Below, piece by piece: positions 46,558 to 55,592 of a DNA stretch of 64,000 bases (position 1 is the stretch's first letter; the number at the start of each line of letters is the position of its first letter). A model generated the notes under the pieces. That model worked only from the letters and a program-made list of their open reading frames with translations, did no database searches and was not told the origin of the DNA. The position numbers and the translations under genes are program-made. The stretch lies in assembly GCF_018130215.1 (NCBI RefSeq), contig NZ_JAFCKQ010000001.1, positions 372,001 through 436,000 on the forward strand. The letters run 5' to 3'. The DNA comes from Bradyrhizobium jicamae (lineage in GTDB: Bacteria; Pseudomonadota; Alphaproteobacteria; Rhizobiales; Xanthobacteraceae).

Positions 46558-47259
46558 TTACTTGGTCTCCATCGGCGTGGCGTTGCGTCCGCGCAGCACG
46601 ATATCGAAGCGGTAGCACAGCGCCCATTCGGGCTTGGTGTTGTCGAGGTCGAACGAGGAGATCATCCGCGCGCGCGCCTTCTCGTCGGTCACCGAGTTGA
46701 AGATCGGATCGAACGGGAATAGCGGATCGCCGGGGAAATACATTTGCGTCACGAGGCGCGAGATGAAGGAGTGGCCGAACACCGAGAAGTGGATATGCGC
46801 GGGCCGCCAGGCATTGTGATGATTGCCCCAGGGATAGGCGCCGGGTTTGATGGTGACGAATTTGTAGTAGCCCGCCGCATCCGACTGCGTGCGGCCCGCG
46901 CCGGTGAAATTCGGATCGAGCGGCGCCGGGTGCTGGTCGACGACATGGATGTAGCGGCCGCAGGCATTGGCCTGCCACAGCTCGACCAGCACGTTCGGCA
47001 CGCCGCGGCCGTCCTCGTCGCGGACATGACCGTGCACGATGATGCGCTCGCCGAGTGGCTCGCCCTTCGCCTGGATGGTGAGGTCGCTGTCGTGCTCGCG
47101 CACGGTCTCATGACCATAGACCGGCCCGGTGAGTTCCGAGAGCGTGTGGCGCATCGGGATCAAGGGCTTCTGCGGCGAACGCTTGACGGTGGAGCGATAG
47201 GCCGGCGAAAGCCGCGCCGGATGCGCCGCGAGCGACTGCAGCGGATATTGCAAGGTCAT
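46558..47259 (-). CDS. pcaH: Protocatechuate 3,4-dioxygenase, beta subunit
   Basis: 233 residues. This subunit carries the ferric iron. The ligands are Tyr103, Tyr142, His155 and His157 (ACGRYIHVVDQHPAP, IKPGAYPWGNHHNAWRPAHIHFSVFG), with the spacing of the Pseudomonas enzyme. The end NATPMETK abuts the start of pcaG. GGAGG eight bases before the ATG sets the start. It would receive protocatechuate made by PnbA/PnbB. The other ring-cleavage pathway genes (pcaB, pcaC, pcaD) are not next to it. Confidence 0.97.
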   Translation of the reverse strand: MTLQYPLQSLAAHPARLSPAYRSTVKRSPQKPLIPMRHTLSELTGPVYGHETVREHDSDLTIQAKGEPLGERIIVHGHVRDEDGRGVPNVLVELWQANACGRYIHVVDQHPAPLDPNFTGAGRTQSDAAGYYKFVTIKPGAYPWGNHHNAWRPAHIHFSVFGHSFISRLVTQMYFPGDPLFPFDPIFNSVTDEKARARMISSFDLDNTKPEWALCYRFDIVLRGRNATPMETK

Positions 47260-48020
47260 GGCGAGTTCCTCCGCGGGTTCGCGCGACGGCGAGCCGTGCG
47301 CAGATCATTATCGAACATAACCAATTTGGGAAAGGGCTGTTTTTGCATCTTTCAAGCCGCTGATTTGGTTCGGTTTTCGATCGCGCCTCGACGCCATGGC
47401 CGACGTCGGCGCGCATAGTTGCCAAGGCAAGCTTCTGGTCCGCGATTGATGCTCTGCACGGCGATCAGCGCCCGCCCGGCCGGTCTCGCTTGCACGCAAT
47501 GGCACGCGACATTCCCGGGTCATAACGAAAGCAAATCCGGACCGATCCACAAAGACGATTTCCATTTTCACGTCGCCTTCATGATGGTCTCTTTGCACCA
47601 AAGAGATTCGGCATGGCCAGGCGGATCTCGAGCGGGTGATCGAAGCGAGACCCTGTTCGTGCGGTTGTGCGCGCAAATATTCAATCTAAAGATGCAATAT
47701 ATGATGTTATTTCTATTAGGTTGACTCTCTGCAAATCAACTTGTAGACGGCTGCTCTGTGACATCTCGGCGGGATCTAATGAAAAACGGAACCATTAGCG
47801 ACGCACGTCTGAAGTCCCTCCGCAAGCAGTGGCAACAACCGGAATGGCCTCGCGCGAACTGTTTTAACTGCGTGAGCAGCGTGGACAATCGCATGCAAGC
47901 GATTTTCTGACCGTTGGCGGGATGGGGCATGCGTCAAGCATCGCTTGGAGTGCGATCGCATTTGGCGTTTCCGCGATTGCCTTGTTCTTCAACTAGGCAA
48001 GCTCGAGAGGCGTGTTGGGG
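47260..48020. other. Gene-free stretch between pcaH and the aldehyde dehydrogenase gene
   Basis: About 760 bases. It must hold the pcaHG promoter. An ATAACC half site at 47317-47322, upstream of pcaH, resembles half of the PcaQ site described in Sinorhizobium (ATAACC-N4-GGTTAA), but the other half does not match. The part at 47680-47750 is strikingly AT-rich (GATGCAATATATGATGTTAT). Short reading frames on both strands have no ribosome-binding sites or recognisable domains. Confidence 0.55.
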
Positions 48021-49463
48021 ATGAATGCAGGGCTATGGTCTGTCGAAGGCTCCCGAATCGATGGAAAGAGAGTTTTCGGTCCCCGGATTCTGAACATCTC
48101 CAATCCCTTCAACGGCGAAACCGTGGGGGCTGTAAGCATGATCTCGACGGACGATGTCTCACGTGCGCTCAGGATCGCATGGACATATCGATCGACCCTG
48201 ACGCGGGCCGAGCGCGGCGAGGTACTGTTCAGGGCTGCTTCGGAACTGTCCAATAATCTCGAAGAGGCCTCCCTGCTGATATCCCTCGAGTCAGGCCTGA
48301 GCAAACGCGATACAAGGCACGAGGTCTCCAGGGTCATAGACGTCCTTACAATGGCGGCCAGCGAGGTCCTCCAGGATGACGGGACGTGTCAGGCCGGTGA
48401 CGTCGGCCGCAGCCCCAAGCGACGAAGAACGATCACACAACGAGAACCGCTACTCGGGGTCATTGCGGCGATCACGCCCTTCAATCATCCGATGAATCAG
48501 GTCGCCCACAAGGTGATTCCGGCCATCGCGACGAACAATCGGATCGTGTTGAAGCCGTCGGAGAAGGCGCCGCTGTCCGCGCTTTACTTTGCAGACCTTC
48601 TGTATCGAGCCGGCCTGCCTCCCGCCATGTTCCAGGTCGTCGTCGGCAATCCGCGAGCCATCGTCGCGCAATTTGCCGATAGTCAGTTCGTCAGTCTCCT
48701 GACGTTCACGGGTAGCGTCGGTGTCGGAAAACAGATTGCCGGTCTCGCCATCTACAAGCGACTTATCCTGGAATTGGGAGGCAATGACCCGCTCATCGTG
48801 ATGGACGATGCCGATGTTGACCGGGCCGCCGCGCTCGCCGCTCACGGCGCTTACGCGAATTCGGGGCAACGTTGTACCGCAGTCAAGCGGATCATGGTGC
48901 ATCGATCGCTTGCGAGCAGATTCACCGACGCCCTGGCCGCGAACACGAGGCGATGGGTCTGTGGGAACCCGCTCGCTGACGACACGGACGTGGGCACGGT
49001 CATCGACACCGCCGCTGCCGAGAGAATCGAACTCGCGGTCAATGATGCAGTAGGGCGCGGCGCAAGGGTGGTTCTCGGGCACCGAAGAGAGGGTGCACTT
49101 TACAGTCCAACCATTCTGGCGAATGTGTGCTCGACGATGCCACTCGTTACGGAAGAGACCTTTGGACCAGTCGCACCCGTCATCACCTTCAATTGCATAG
49201 AAGAAGCCATCGCGATCGCGAATGGCACGCCGTTTGGCCTGTCGTCGGGGATCTGTTCCAATCGTCTGGATTACATCGACCGCTTCATGCACGAGCTTCA
49301 GGTCGGCAGCATCAACGTCTGGGACGTTCCGGGCTATCGAACGGAGAGAACGCCCTTTGGAGGCATCAAGGATTCCGGACTCGGTCACAAGGAGGGCGTA
49401 CTGGAAGCGATGAAGGCCTACACCAACATCAAGACCTTGTCGCTCCCGTGGGGTGTCAGCTGA
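48021..49463 (+). CDS. phnY: Aldehyde dehydrogenase, phosphonoacetaldehyde dehydrogenase-like
   Basis: 480 residues. The NAD(P)-dependent aldehyde dehydrogenase fold is clear, with Asn155, Glu251 (LELGGNDP) and the catalytic Cys285 (NSGQRCTAVKR). The end (GSINVWDVPGYRTERTPFGGIKDSGLGHKEGVLEAMKAYTNIKTLSLPW) resembles PhnY, which oxidises phosphonoacetaldehyde to phosphonoacetate. No phnW, phnA or phnX lies nearby, so the substrate could differ. GAGAGG ten bases before the ATG supports 48021 over a GTG at 48012. Its codon use is less GC-biased at third positions than its neighbours, suggesting transfer. Confidence 0.85.
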   Translation: MNAGLWSVEGSRIDGKRVFGPRILNISNPFNGETVGAVSMISTDDVSRALRIAWTYRSTLTRAERGEVLFRAASELSNNLEEASLLISLESGLSKRDTRHEVSRVIDVLTMAASEVLQDDGTCQAGDVGRSPKRRRTITQREPLLGVIAAITPFNHPMNQVAHKVIPAIATNNRIVLKPSEKAPLSALYFADLLYRAGLPPAMFQVVVGNPRAIVAQFADSQFVSLLTFTGSVGVGKQIAGLAIYKRLILELGGNDPLIVMDDADVDRAAALAAHGAYANSGQRCTAVKRIMVHRSLASRFTDALAANTRRWVCGNPLADDTDVGTVIDTAAAERIELAVNDAVGRGARVVLGHRREGALYSPTILANVCSTMPLVTEETFGPVAPVITFNCIEEAIAIANGTPFGLSSGICSNRLDYIDRFMHELQVGSINVWDVPGYRTERTPFGGIKDSGLGHKEGVLEAMKAYTNIKTLSLPWGVS

Positions 49464-49588
49464 CGGGGTCGAGCTAACCCTCGACATTGCGCGCGGCCGA
49501 ACAGCTGCGCGCCGGAAGCCTCGTCGAATCCTGGACGGCCCGATCCTCCAGGAACTTCGGTTCCGATTCGATCAGAACCGAAGTCGTC

Positions 49589-50797
<1,209 letters not shown>

Positions 50798-51011
50798 TGA
50801 ATCTCTCCCTGGATGCCGCGGTTTAGGGGCCGGATGACTGGAACCTGGCCAGAGTTTTAGGAGCGTGCCCGCGGCAGGTCAATCGACCGGAACGCGCGTC
50901 AAGCGCGCATTGCCGTGATGCCTCGTCATATCCCGAGGCCGTGGAGAGGGTGGAAAACCCTCACCCCTCGGATATGACCGCGCCGCGAAATTCTGTAGTT
51001 TCCGGCCCCTC

Positions 51012-53741
51012 ATGACCATTCAACAGCCGATCCCCGCTCCGCCCGACGCTGCGTCCGCCGCCGAGGCGCCGTCGCGCGTCACGCCGATGATGGAACAGTA
51101 TCTGGAGATCAAGGCGACCCACCCCGGCCTGTTGCTGTTCTACCGGATGGGCGATTTCTACGAGCTGTTCTTCGAGGATGCCGAGATCGCTTCCAGAGCG
51201 CTCGGCATCGTGCTCACCAAGCGCGGCAAGCATCAGGGCATGGACATCCCGATGTGCGGCGTTCCGGTCGAGCGCTCCGAAGACTATCTGCATCGCCTGA
51301 TCGGTGCCGGACATCGCGTCGCGGTGTGCGAGCAGACCGAGAACCCCGCGGAGGCAAAGGCCCGCGGCAACAAGAGCGTGGTGCGCCGCGGCGTGGTGCG
51401 GCTGGTGACGCCGGGGACGTTAACCGAAGACACGCTGCTCGATGCGCGCACCAACAATTACCTGATCGCGATCGCGCGCGCCCGCGGCTCGGCCGGTGCG
51501 GACCGGCTCGGCCTCGCCTGGATCGACATCTCGACCTCGGAATTCATGGTGACGGAATGTGCGACCGCGGAGCTTGCGGCGACGCTGGCGCGCATCAATC
51601 CGAACGAGGCTGTCGTCACCGATGCGCTCTATGGCGACACCGAGCTTGCGCCCACGCTGCGTGAACTGCCGTCGGTGACGCCGCTGACCCGCGACGTCTT
51701 CGACAGCGCCACCGCAGAGCGGCGGCTGTGCGACTATTTCGCGGTCGCGACCATGGACGGCCTGTCGGCAATGTCGCGGCTGGAAGCGACCGCCGCGGCC
51801 GCCGCCGTCACCTATATCGACCGCACCCAGGTCGGAAGGCGTCCGCCGCTGTCGCCGCCGGCGCGCGAGGCCGCGGGCACCACGATGGCGATCGACCCGG
51901 CAACCCGGGCCAATCTCGAGCTGACGCGGACGCTGGCCGGCGAACGCCGCGGCTCGCTGCTCGATGCGATCGACTGCACCGTGACCGCAGCCGGGTCGCG
52001 GCTGCTGGCGCAGCGGCTTGCCGCGCCGCTCACCGATGTTGCCGTGATCTCACGACGGCTCGATGCGGTCTCGGCCTTCGTCGCCGACAGCGCGGCGCGA
52101 GAGGACATCCGCACGGTGCTGCGCTCGGCACCCGACATGTCACGCGCGCTGGCGCGGCTATCAGTCGGCCGCGGCGGTCCACGCGACCTCGCAAGCCTGC
52201 GCGACGGCATCCTCGCCGCCGACCAGGCGCTCGAACTGCTCGTGCTGACCGACGCTCCGCCGGCAGAAATAGCGGCGGTGATGGCGGCGCTGCGCCGCCC
52301 CTCCCGGGATCTCGCGCAGGAATTCTCCCGCGCGCTGTCCGAGCATCTGCCGCTGATCAGGCGCGACGGCGGCTTCGTCCGCGAGGGCTATGAAGCCGCG
52401 CTCGACGAGAGTCGGAACCTGCGCGATGCCTCGCGCCTCGTCGTCGCCGCGATGCAGGCGCGCTATGCCGAGGACACCGGCATCAAGACCTTGAAGATCC
52501 GGCACAACAATGTGCTCGGCTATTTCGTCGAAGTCACCGCGCAGCACGGCGACCGGCTGCTGGCGCCGCCGCTGAACGCGACCTTCATCCATCGCCAGAC
52601 CCTCGCGGGCCAGATCCGCTTCACCACGGCGGAGCTCGGCGAGACCGAGGCCAAGATCGCCAATGCCGGCGAGCGCGCGCTCAACCTCGAGCTCGAGATC
52701 TTCGAGCGGCTGAGCGCAATGGCGCTCGCCGCCAGCGACGACTTGCGCAACGCCGCCCACGCCTTTGCGATGCTCGACGTCGCCACCGCGCTGGCGAAGC
52801 TCGCGATCGACGACAACTACGTGCGGCCCGAGGTCGACGGCTCGCTCGGCTTTGCCATCGAGGGCGGCCGGCATCCGGTGGTCGAGCAGGCCCTGAAGCG
52901 CGACGGCCAGCCCTTCATCGCCAATGCCTGCGATCTGTCGCCTGCGCCCGGACAAAAATCCGGTCAACTCTGGCTCATCACCGGTCCGAACATGGCCGGC
53001 AAATCGACCTTCCTGCGCCAGAACGCACTGATCGCGCTGCTGGCGCAGGTCGGCTCTTTCGTGCCGGCGTCGCGGGCGCGGCTCGGCATCGTCGACCGCC
53101 TGTTCTCGCGCGTCGGTGCCGCCGACGACCTGGCGCGCGGGCGCTCCACCTTCATGGTCGAGATGGTCGAGACCGCCGTCATCCTCAACCAGGCGAGCGA
53201 GCGGTCGCTGGTGATCCTCGACGAGATCGGTCGCGGCACCGCGACCTTCGACGGGCTTTCGATCGCCTGGGCCGCGATCGAGCACCTGCATGAGAGCAAC
53301 CGCTGCCGCACGCTGTTCGCGACGCATTATCACGAGCTGACCGCGCTCTCGGCCAGGCTGCCGCGGATGTTCAACGCCACCGTGCGGGTCAAGGAATGGC
53401 AGGGCGACGTGGTGTTCCTGCACGAGGTGCTGCCCGGCTCGGCCGACCGCTCCTACGGCATCCAGGTCGCCAAGCTCGCAGGCCTGCCGCCCGCCGTGAT
53501 CGCGCGTGCCAAATCGGTGCTGGCGAAGCTCGAAGCACAGGACCGCGGCCAGACGGCGCGAGCGCTGGTCGATGACCTCCCGCTGTTCGCCGTCCCCTCG
53601 CGCGCCGCCGCCGAGGACGCACCGCCCAGCGAGGCGGATCTGCTGGTGCAGGCAGTGAAGGCGCTGCATCCGGACGAGATGTCGCCGCGCGAGGCGCTGG
53701 ATGCGCTCTATGCGCTGAGGGCGAAGCTGCCGAAGGGGTAA
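51012..53741 (+). CDS. mutS: DNA mismatch repair protein
   Basis: 909 residues. The mismatch-reading Phe-x-Glu is at Phe49-Glu51 ([12 protein letters not shown]). The ATPase has Walker [10 protein letters not shown] from residue 658 and Walker [13 protein letters not shown] from 737, with ATHYHELT after it. The domain order (mismatch, connector, lever, clamp, ATPase) is complete. The C-terminal tail ([21 protein letters not shown]) resembles the MutS tetramerisation end. It is divergent from pcaF. Confidence 0.97.
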   Translation: MTIQQPIPAPPDAASAAEAPSRVTPMMEQYLEIKATHPGLLLFYRMGDFYELFFEDAEIASRALGIVLTKRGKHQGMDIPMCGVPVERSEDYLHRLIGAGHRVAVCEQTENPAEAKARGNKSVVRRGVVRLVTPGTLTEDTLLDARTNNYLIAIARARGSAGADRLGLAWIDISTSEFMVTECATAELAATLARINPNEAVVTDALYGDTELAPTLRELPSVTPLTRDVFDSATAERRLCDYFAVATMDGLSAMSRLEATAAAAAVTYIDRTQVGRRPPLSPPAREAAGTTMAIDPATRANLELTRTLAGERRGSLLDAIDCTVTAAGSRLLAQRLAAPLTDVAVISRRLDAVSAFVADSAAREDIRTVLRSAPDMSRALARLSVGRGGPRDLASLRDGILAADQALELLVLTDAPPAEIAAVMAALRRPSRDLAQEFSRALSEHLPLIRRDGGFVREGYEAALDESRNLRDASRLVVAAMQARYAEDTGIKTLKIRHNNVLGYFVEVTAQHGDRLLAPPLNATFIHRQTLAGQIRFTTAELGETEAKIANAGERALNLELEIFERLSAMALAASDDLRNAAHAFAMLDVATALAKLAIDDNYVRPEVDGSLGFAIEGGRHPVVEQALKRDGQPFIANACDLSPAPGQKSGQLWLITGPNMAGKSTFLRQNALIALLAQVGSFVPASRARLGIVDRLFSRVGAADDLARGRSTFMVEMVETAVILNQASERSLVILDEIGRGTATFDGLSIAWAAIEHLHESNRCRTLFATHYHELTALSARLPRMFNATVRVKEWQGDVVFLHEVLPGSADRSYGIQVAKLAGLPPAVIARAKSVLAKLEAQDRGQTARALVDDLPLFAVPSRAAAEDAPPSEADLLVQAVKALHPDEMSPREALDALYALRAKLPKG

Positions 53742-53745
53742 GCCT

Positions 53746-53834
53746 GTAGCGCGGATGCAACGAAGCGAAATCCGGGACCGCGCTCACCCGTTGCGCGACT
53801 GATCCCGGATTACGCTGCGCTCCATCCGGGCTAC
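53746..53834. repeat. Palindromic intergenic repeat, family B (copy 2)
   Basis: Left arm GTAGCGCGGATGCAACGAAG with CGAAATCCGGGA; right arm TCCCGGATTACGCTGCGC then TCCATCCGGGCTAC. It is the same family as 32293-32386, with a more diverged left arm. A short hairpin CATTGCG/CGCAATG follows at 53850-53870, resembling part of family A. Confidence 0.8.
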
Positions 53835-53876
53835 GGCCCCCTCAACCATCATTGCGGACTCCACGCAATGACGGGG

Positions 53877-54677
53877 TCAGGTTCGCGCCTTCTTCCTCCG
53901 TCCGTTCCACCACAGCGTCAGGTTCCACAGAATGCAGGTGGCGAGCGCGCAGCACAGCCCGATCGCCGAGCCGAATTGCAGCACGGCGACATGCACCATC
54001 GCGACGCCGAGGCCGAAGCCGAGCAGGCCCCAGGCGCTGTTGGCGAGCACGGCGGCGGTGGCGGGGCCGCCGATGCGCGGATGCAGGATCAGCATCATCG
54101 AGGAGAACACGATCGGAAACAGCGCCATCACGCCGGTGACGCGCGGCCCGACCCATCCCGAGGTCGTGACCACGGTTCCGACCAGGCTTGCGACCAGCGC
54201 TGCGCGCAGCGGGATATCGTACCAGCGCCGCGCGATCAGCGGCATCTTCGCGACGTGGCGATAGGGTTTCAGCAGCGGGATGCAGACCGCGAAAGTGATG
54301 GCATTGATGATCAGCCCGCCGGCCAGCGTCCACTCGAACTGGCGGATGATGGTGGCGAGCACCAGCCACACCGCAATTGCACTGCCTGCGCTGATCCACA
54401 TGCCGCGGCGCTGCGCCAGCACGGCGTAGACGAGGCCCATCAGGATCGTCGCCGCATTGACCGGCAGGCTCGACAGCGCGCCCTCGGCGATGAAGGCGGC
54501 GTCATGATCGAGCGCGAGGAAGGTGTAGGACGGCCCGGCCGAGATCGGCAATGTCGCGATCAACGCGCCGATCACCGGCCCCGAACGCTCGGTGATGATG
54601 GAGGCGCTGACCACGAACGCGGCCGCAACGGCCATGCGCAGGATGGTCAGGAGGAGGAATTGCAGTTCGGGGGACAT
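53877..54677 (-). CDS. Hypothetical multi-pass membrane protein
   Basis: 266 residues with about eight hydrophobic segments (FLLLTILRMAVAAAFVVSASI, GPVIGALIATLPISAGPSYTFLAL, TLAGGLIINAITFAVCIPLL, VMALFPIVFSSMMLILHP, SAWGLLGFGLGVAMVHVAVLQFGSAIGL). Recurrent short LPxxxxxS-type sequences hint at an internal repeat. I do not recognise the family; a transporter of small solutes is a guess. It lies between mutS and glnD on the opposite strand. Confidence 0.75.
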   Translation of the reverse strand: MSPELQFLLLTILRMAVAAAFVVSASIITERSGPVIGALIATLPISAGPSYTFLALDHDAAFIAEGALSSLPVNAATILMGLVYAVLAQRRGMWISAGSAIAVWLVLATIIRQFEWTLAGGLIINAITFAVCIPLLKPYRHVAKMPLIARRWYDIPLRAALVASLVGTVVTTSGWVGPRVTGVMALFPIVFSSMMLILHPRIGGPATAAVLANSAWGLLGFGLGVAMVHVAVLQFGSAIGLCCALATCILWNLTLWWNGRRKKART

Positions 54678-54684
54678 TATCCTG

Positions 54685-54808
54685 CGTCGTCCCGGCGAAG
54701 GCCGGGACCCAAAACCACGAAAATTCGCGAGGAACGAAAGCCGTCGAGCGGCGCGGCTGGAGTCGAAAGAACACGGCGTATGGGCCCCGGCCTTCGCCGG
54801 GGCGACGA
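54685..54808. repeat. Palindromic intergenic repeat, family D
   Basis: Left end CGTCGTCCCGGCGAAGGCCG then GGACCCA; right end TGGGCCCCGGCCTTCGCCGG then GGCGACGA. The arms are near-perfect inverted repeats of about 26 bases around a 70-base centre. Half copies lie at 34851-34868 and about 40640-40658. It fills the gap between the membrane protein and the OsmC gene. Confidence 0.85.
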
Positions 54809-54812
54809 GACA

Positions 54813-55322
54813 TCACACCCGCTGCATCGACACCGTGACCTTCGGTCCGTTCCTGATGGTCTGGTAGACCACGCAATAGCGCTCGGTGAGCTTGAGCAGG
54901 AGGTCGAGCTTGTCCTGCGGCGCGTCGGTGCCGACGTCAAAGCGCAGGCGGATTTCGCGGAAGCCGACCGGGGCCTCCTTGTCGATGCCCAGCGTGCCGC
55001 GGAAATCGAGGTCGCCTTCGGCGAAGACGTTGCCGCTCCTGAGCGGTACCTCGACCGCCGTGGCCACCGATTTCAGCGTGACCCCGGCACAGGCGACCAG
55101 CGCCTCCAGCAGCATGTCGCCGGAACAGAGCTCGAGCCCCGACCCCCCGGTGGCGGGATGGAGACCTGCGACCGCGAGCGCCCGGCCGGTCTCGACCTTG
55201 CAGGAAAGGCTCTCATTGTCGATCGAGCCCCTGGCCTTCAGCGTGATCATTGCGGTCGAGGGATCGGCCTTGTAGCGCTCCTTGATCGGGGCCTGCATTG
55301 CGCGGAGTTCGGCGGAGTCCAT
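54813..55322 (-). CDS. OsmC-family peroxiredoxin-like protein
   Basis: 169 residues. Two conserved cysteines are visible, in ELCSGDMLLEALVACAGVTLKSVA and in TERYCVVYQTI; in OsmC/Ohr proteins this pair reduces organic peroxides. The alpha-beta order and C-terminal PKVTVSM fit the YhfA-like OsmC subgroup. GGGAG eight bases before the ATG sets the start. It is divergent from glnD. Confidence 0.88.
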   Translation of the reverse strand: MDSAELRAMQAPIKERYKADPSTAMITLKARGSIDNESLSCKVETGRALAVAGLHPATGGSGLELCSGDMLLEALVACAGVTLKSVATAVEVPLRSGNVFAEGDLDFRGTLGIDKEAPVGFREIRLRFDVGTDAPQDKLDLLLKLTERYCVVYQTIRNGPKVTVSMQRV

Positions 55323-55592
55323 GGTTCTGCTCCCGGCTGTTCTTGTTGTCTGCCGGTGTAAGGCCTTACTGCGCGGATGTCACCCACCACATCGCCTCGC
55401 CTGGCTTCGAAGCCGGGTCGTGCGCGTTGAAGAAATCCTTTTAAGTTCAGATGGTTCGGCTTGCGATCCACGCGAAAATCCATACCTTCGCTAAGCTGCG
55501 CGAGAACCGTCTAGCGGCTGCAACAGCCTGGAGCTGCCGCCGTTATACTTTGGTCAGTGACAGCAAAGGCCGCGTCCGTTATCGGAATGAGC

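Noticed and set aside
47317-47332. PcaQ-type operator upstream of pcaH
   Set aside because: Only the ATAACC half matches; the other half is TGGGAA rather than GGTTAA.
47308-47676. 122-codon frame upstream of pcaH on the minus strand
   Set aside because: No ribosome-binding site, no domain, covers the likely pcaH promoter.
52161-53669. 502-codon open frame antisense to mutS
   Set aside because: Shadow of the mutS ATPase region.
55521-55549. Sigma-70-like promoter before glnD (TATACT with 17-base spacing to CAACAG)
   Set aside because: The upstream hexamer is a poor match to a -35 element, so it is not listed as a feature.
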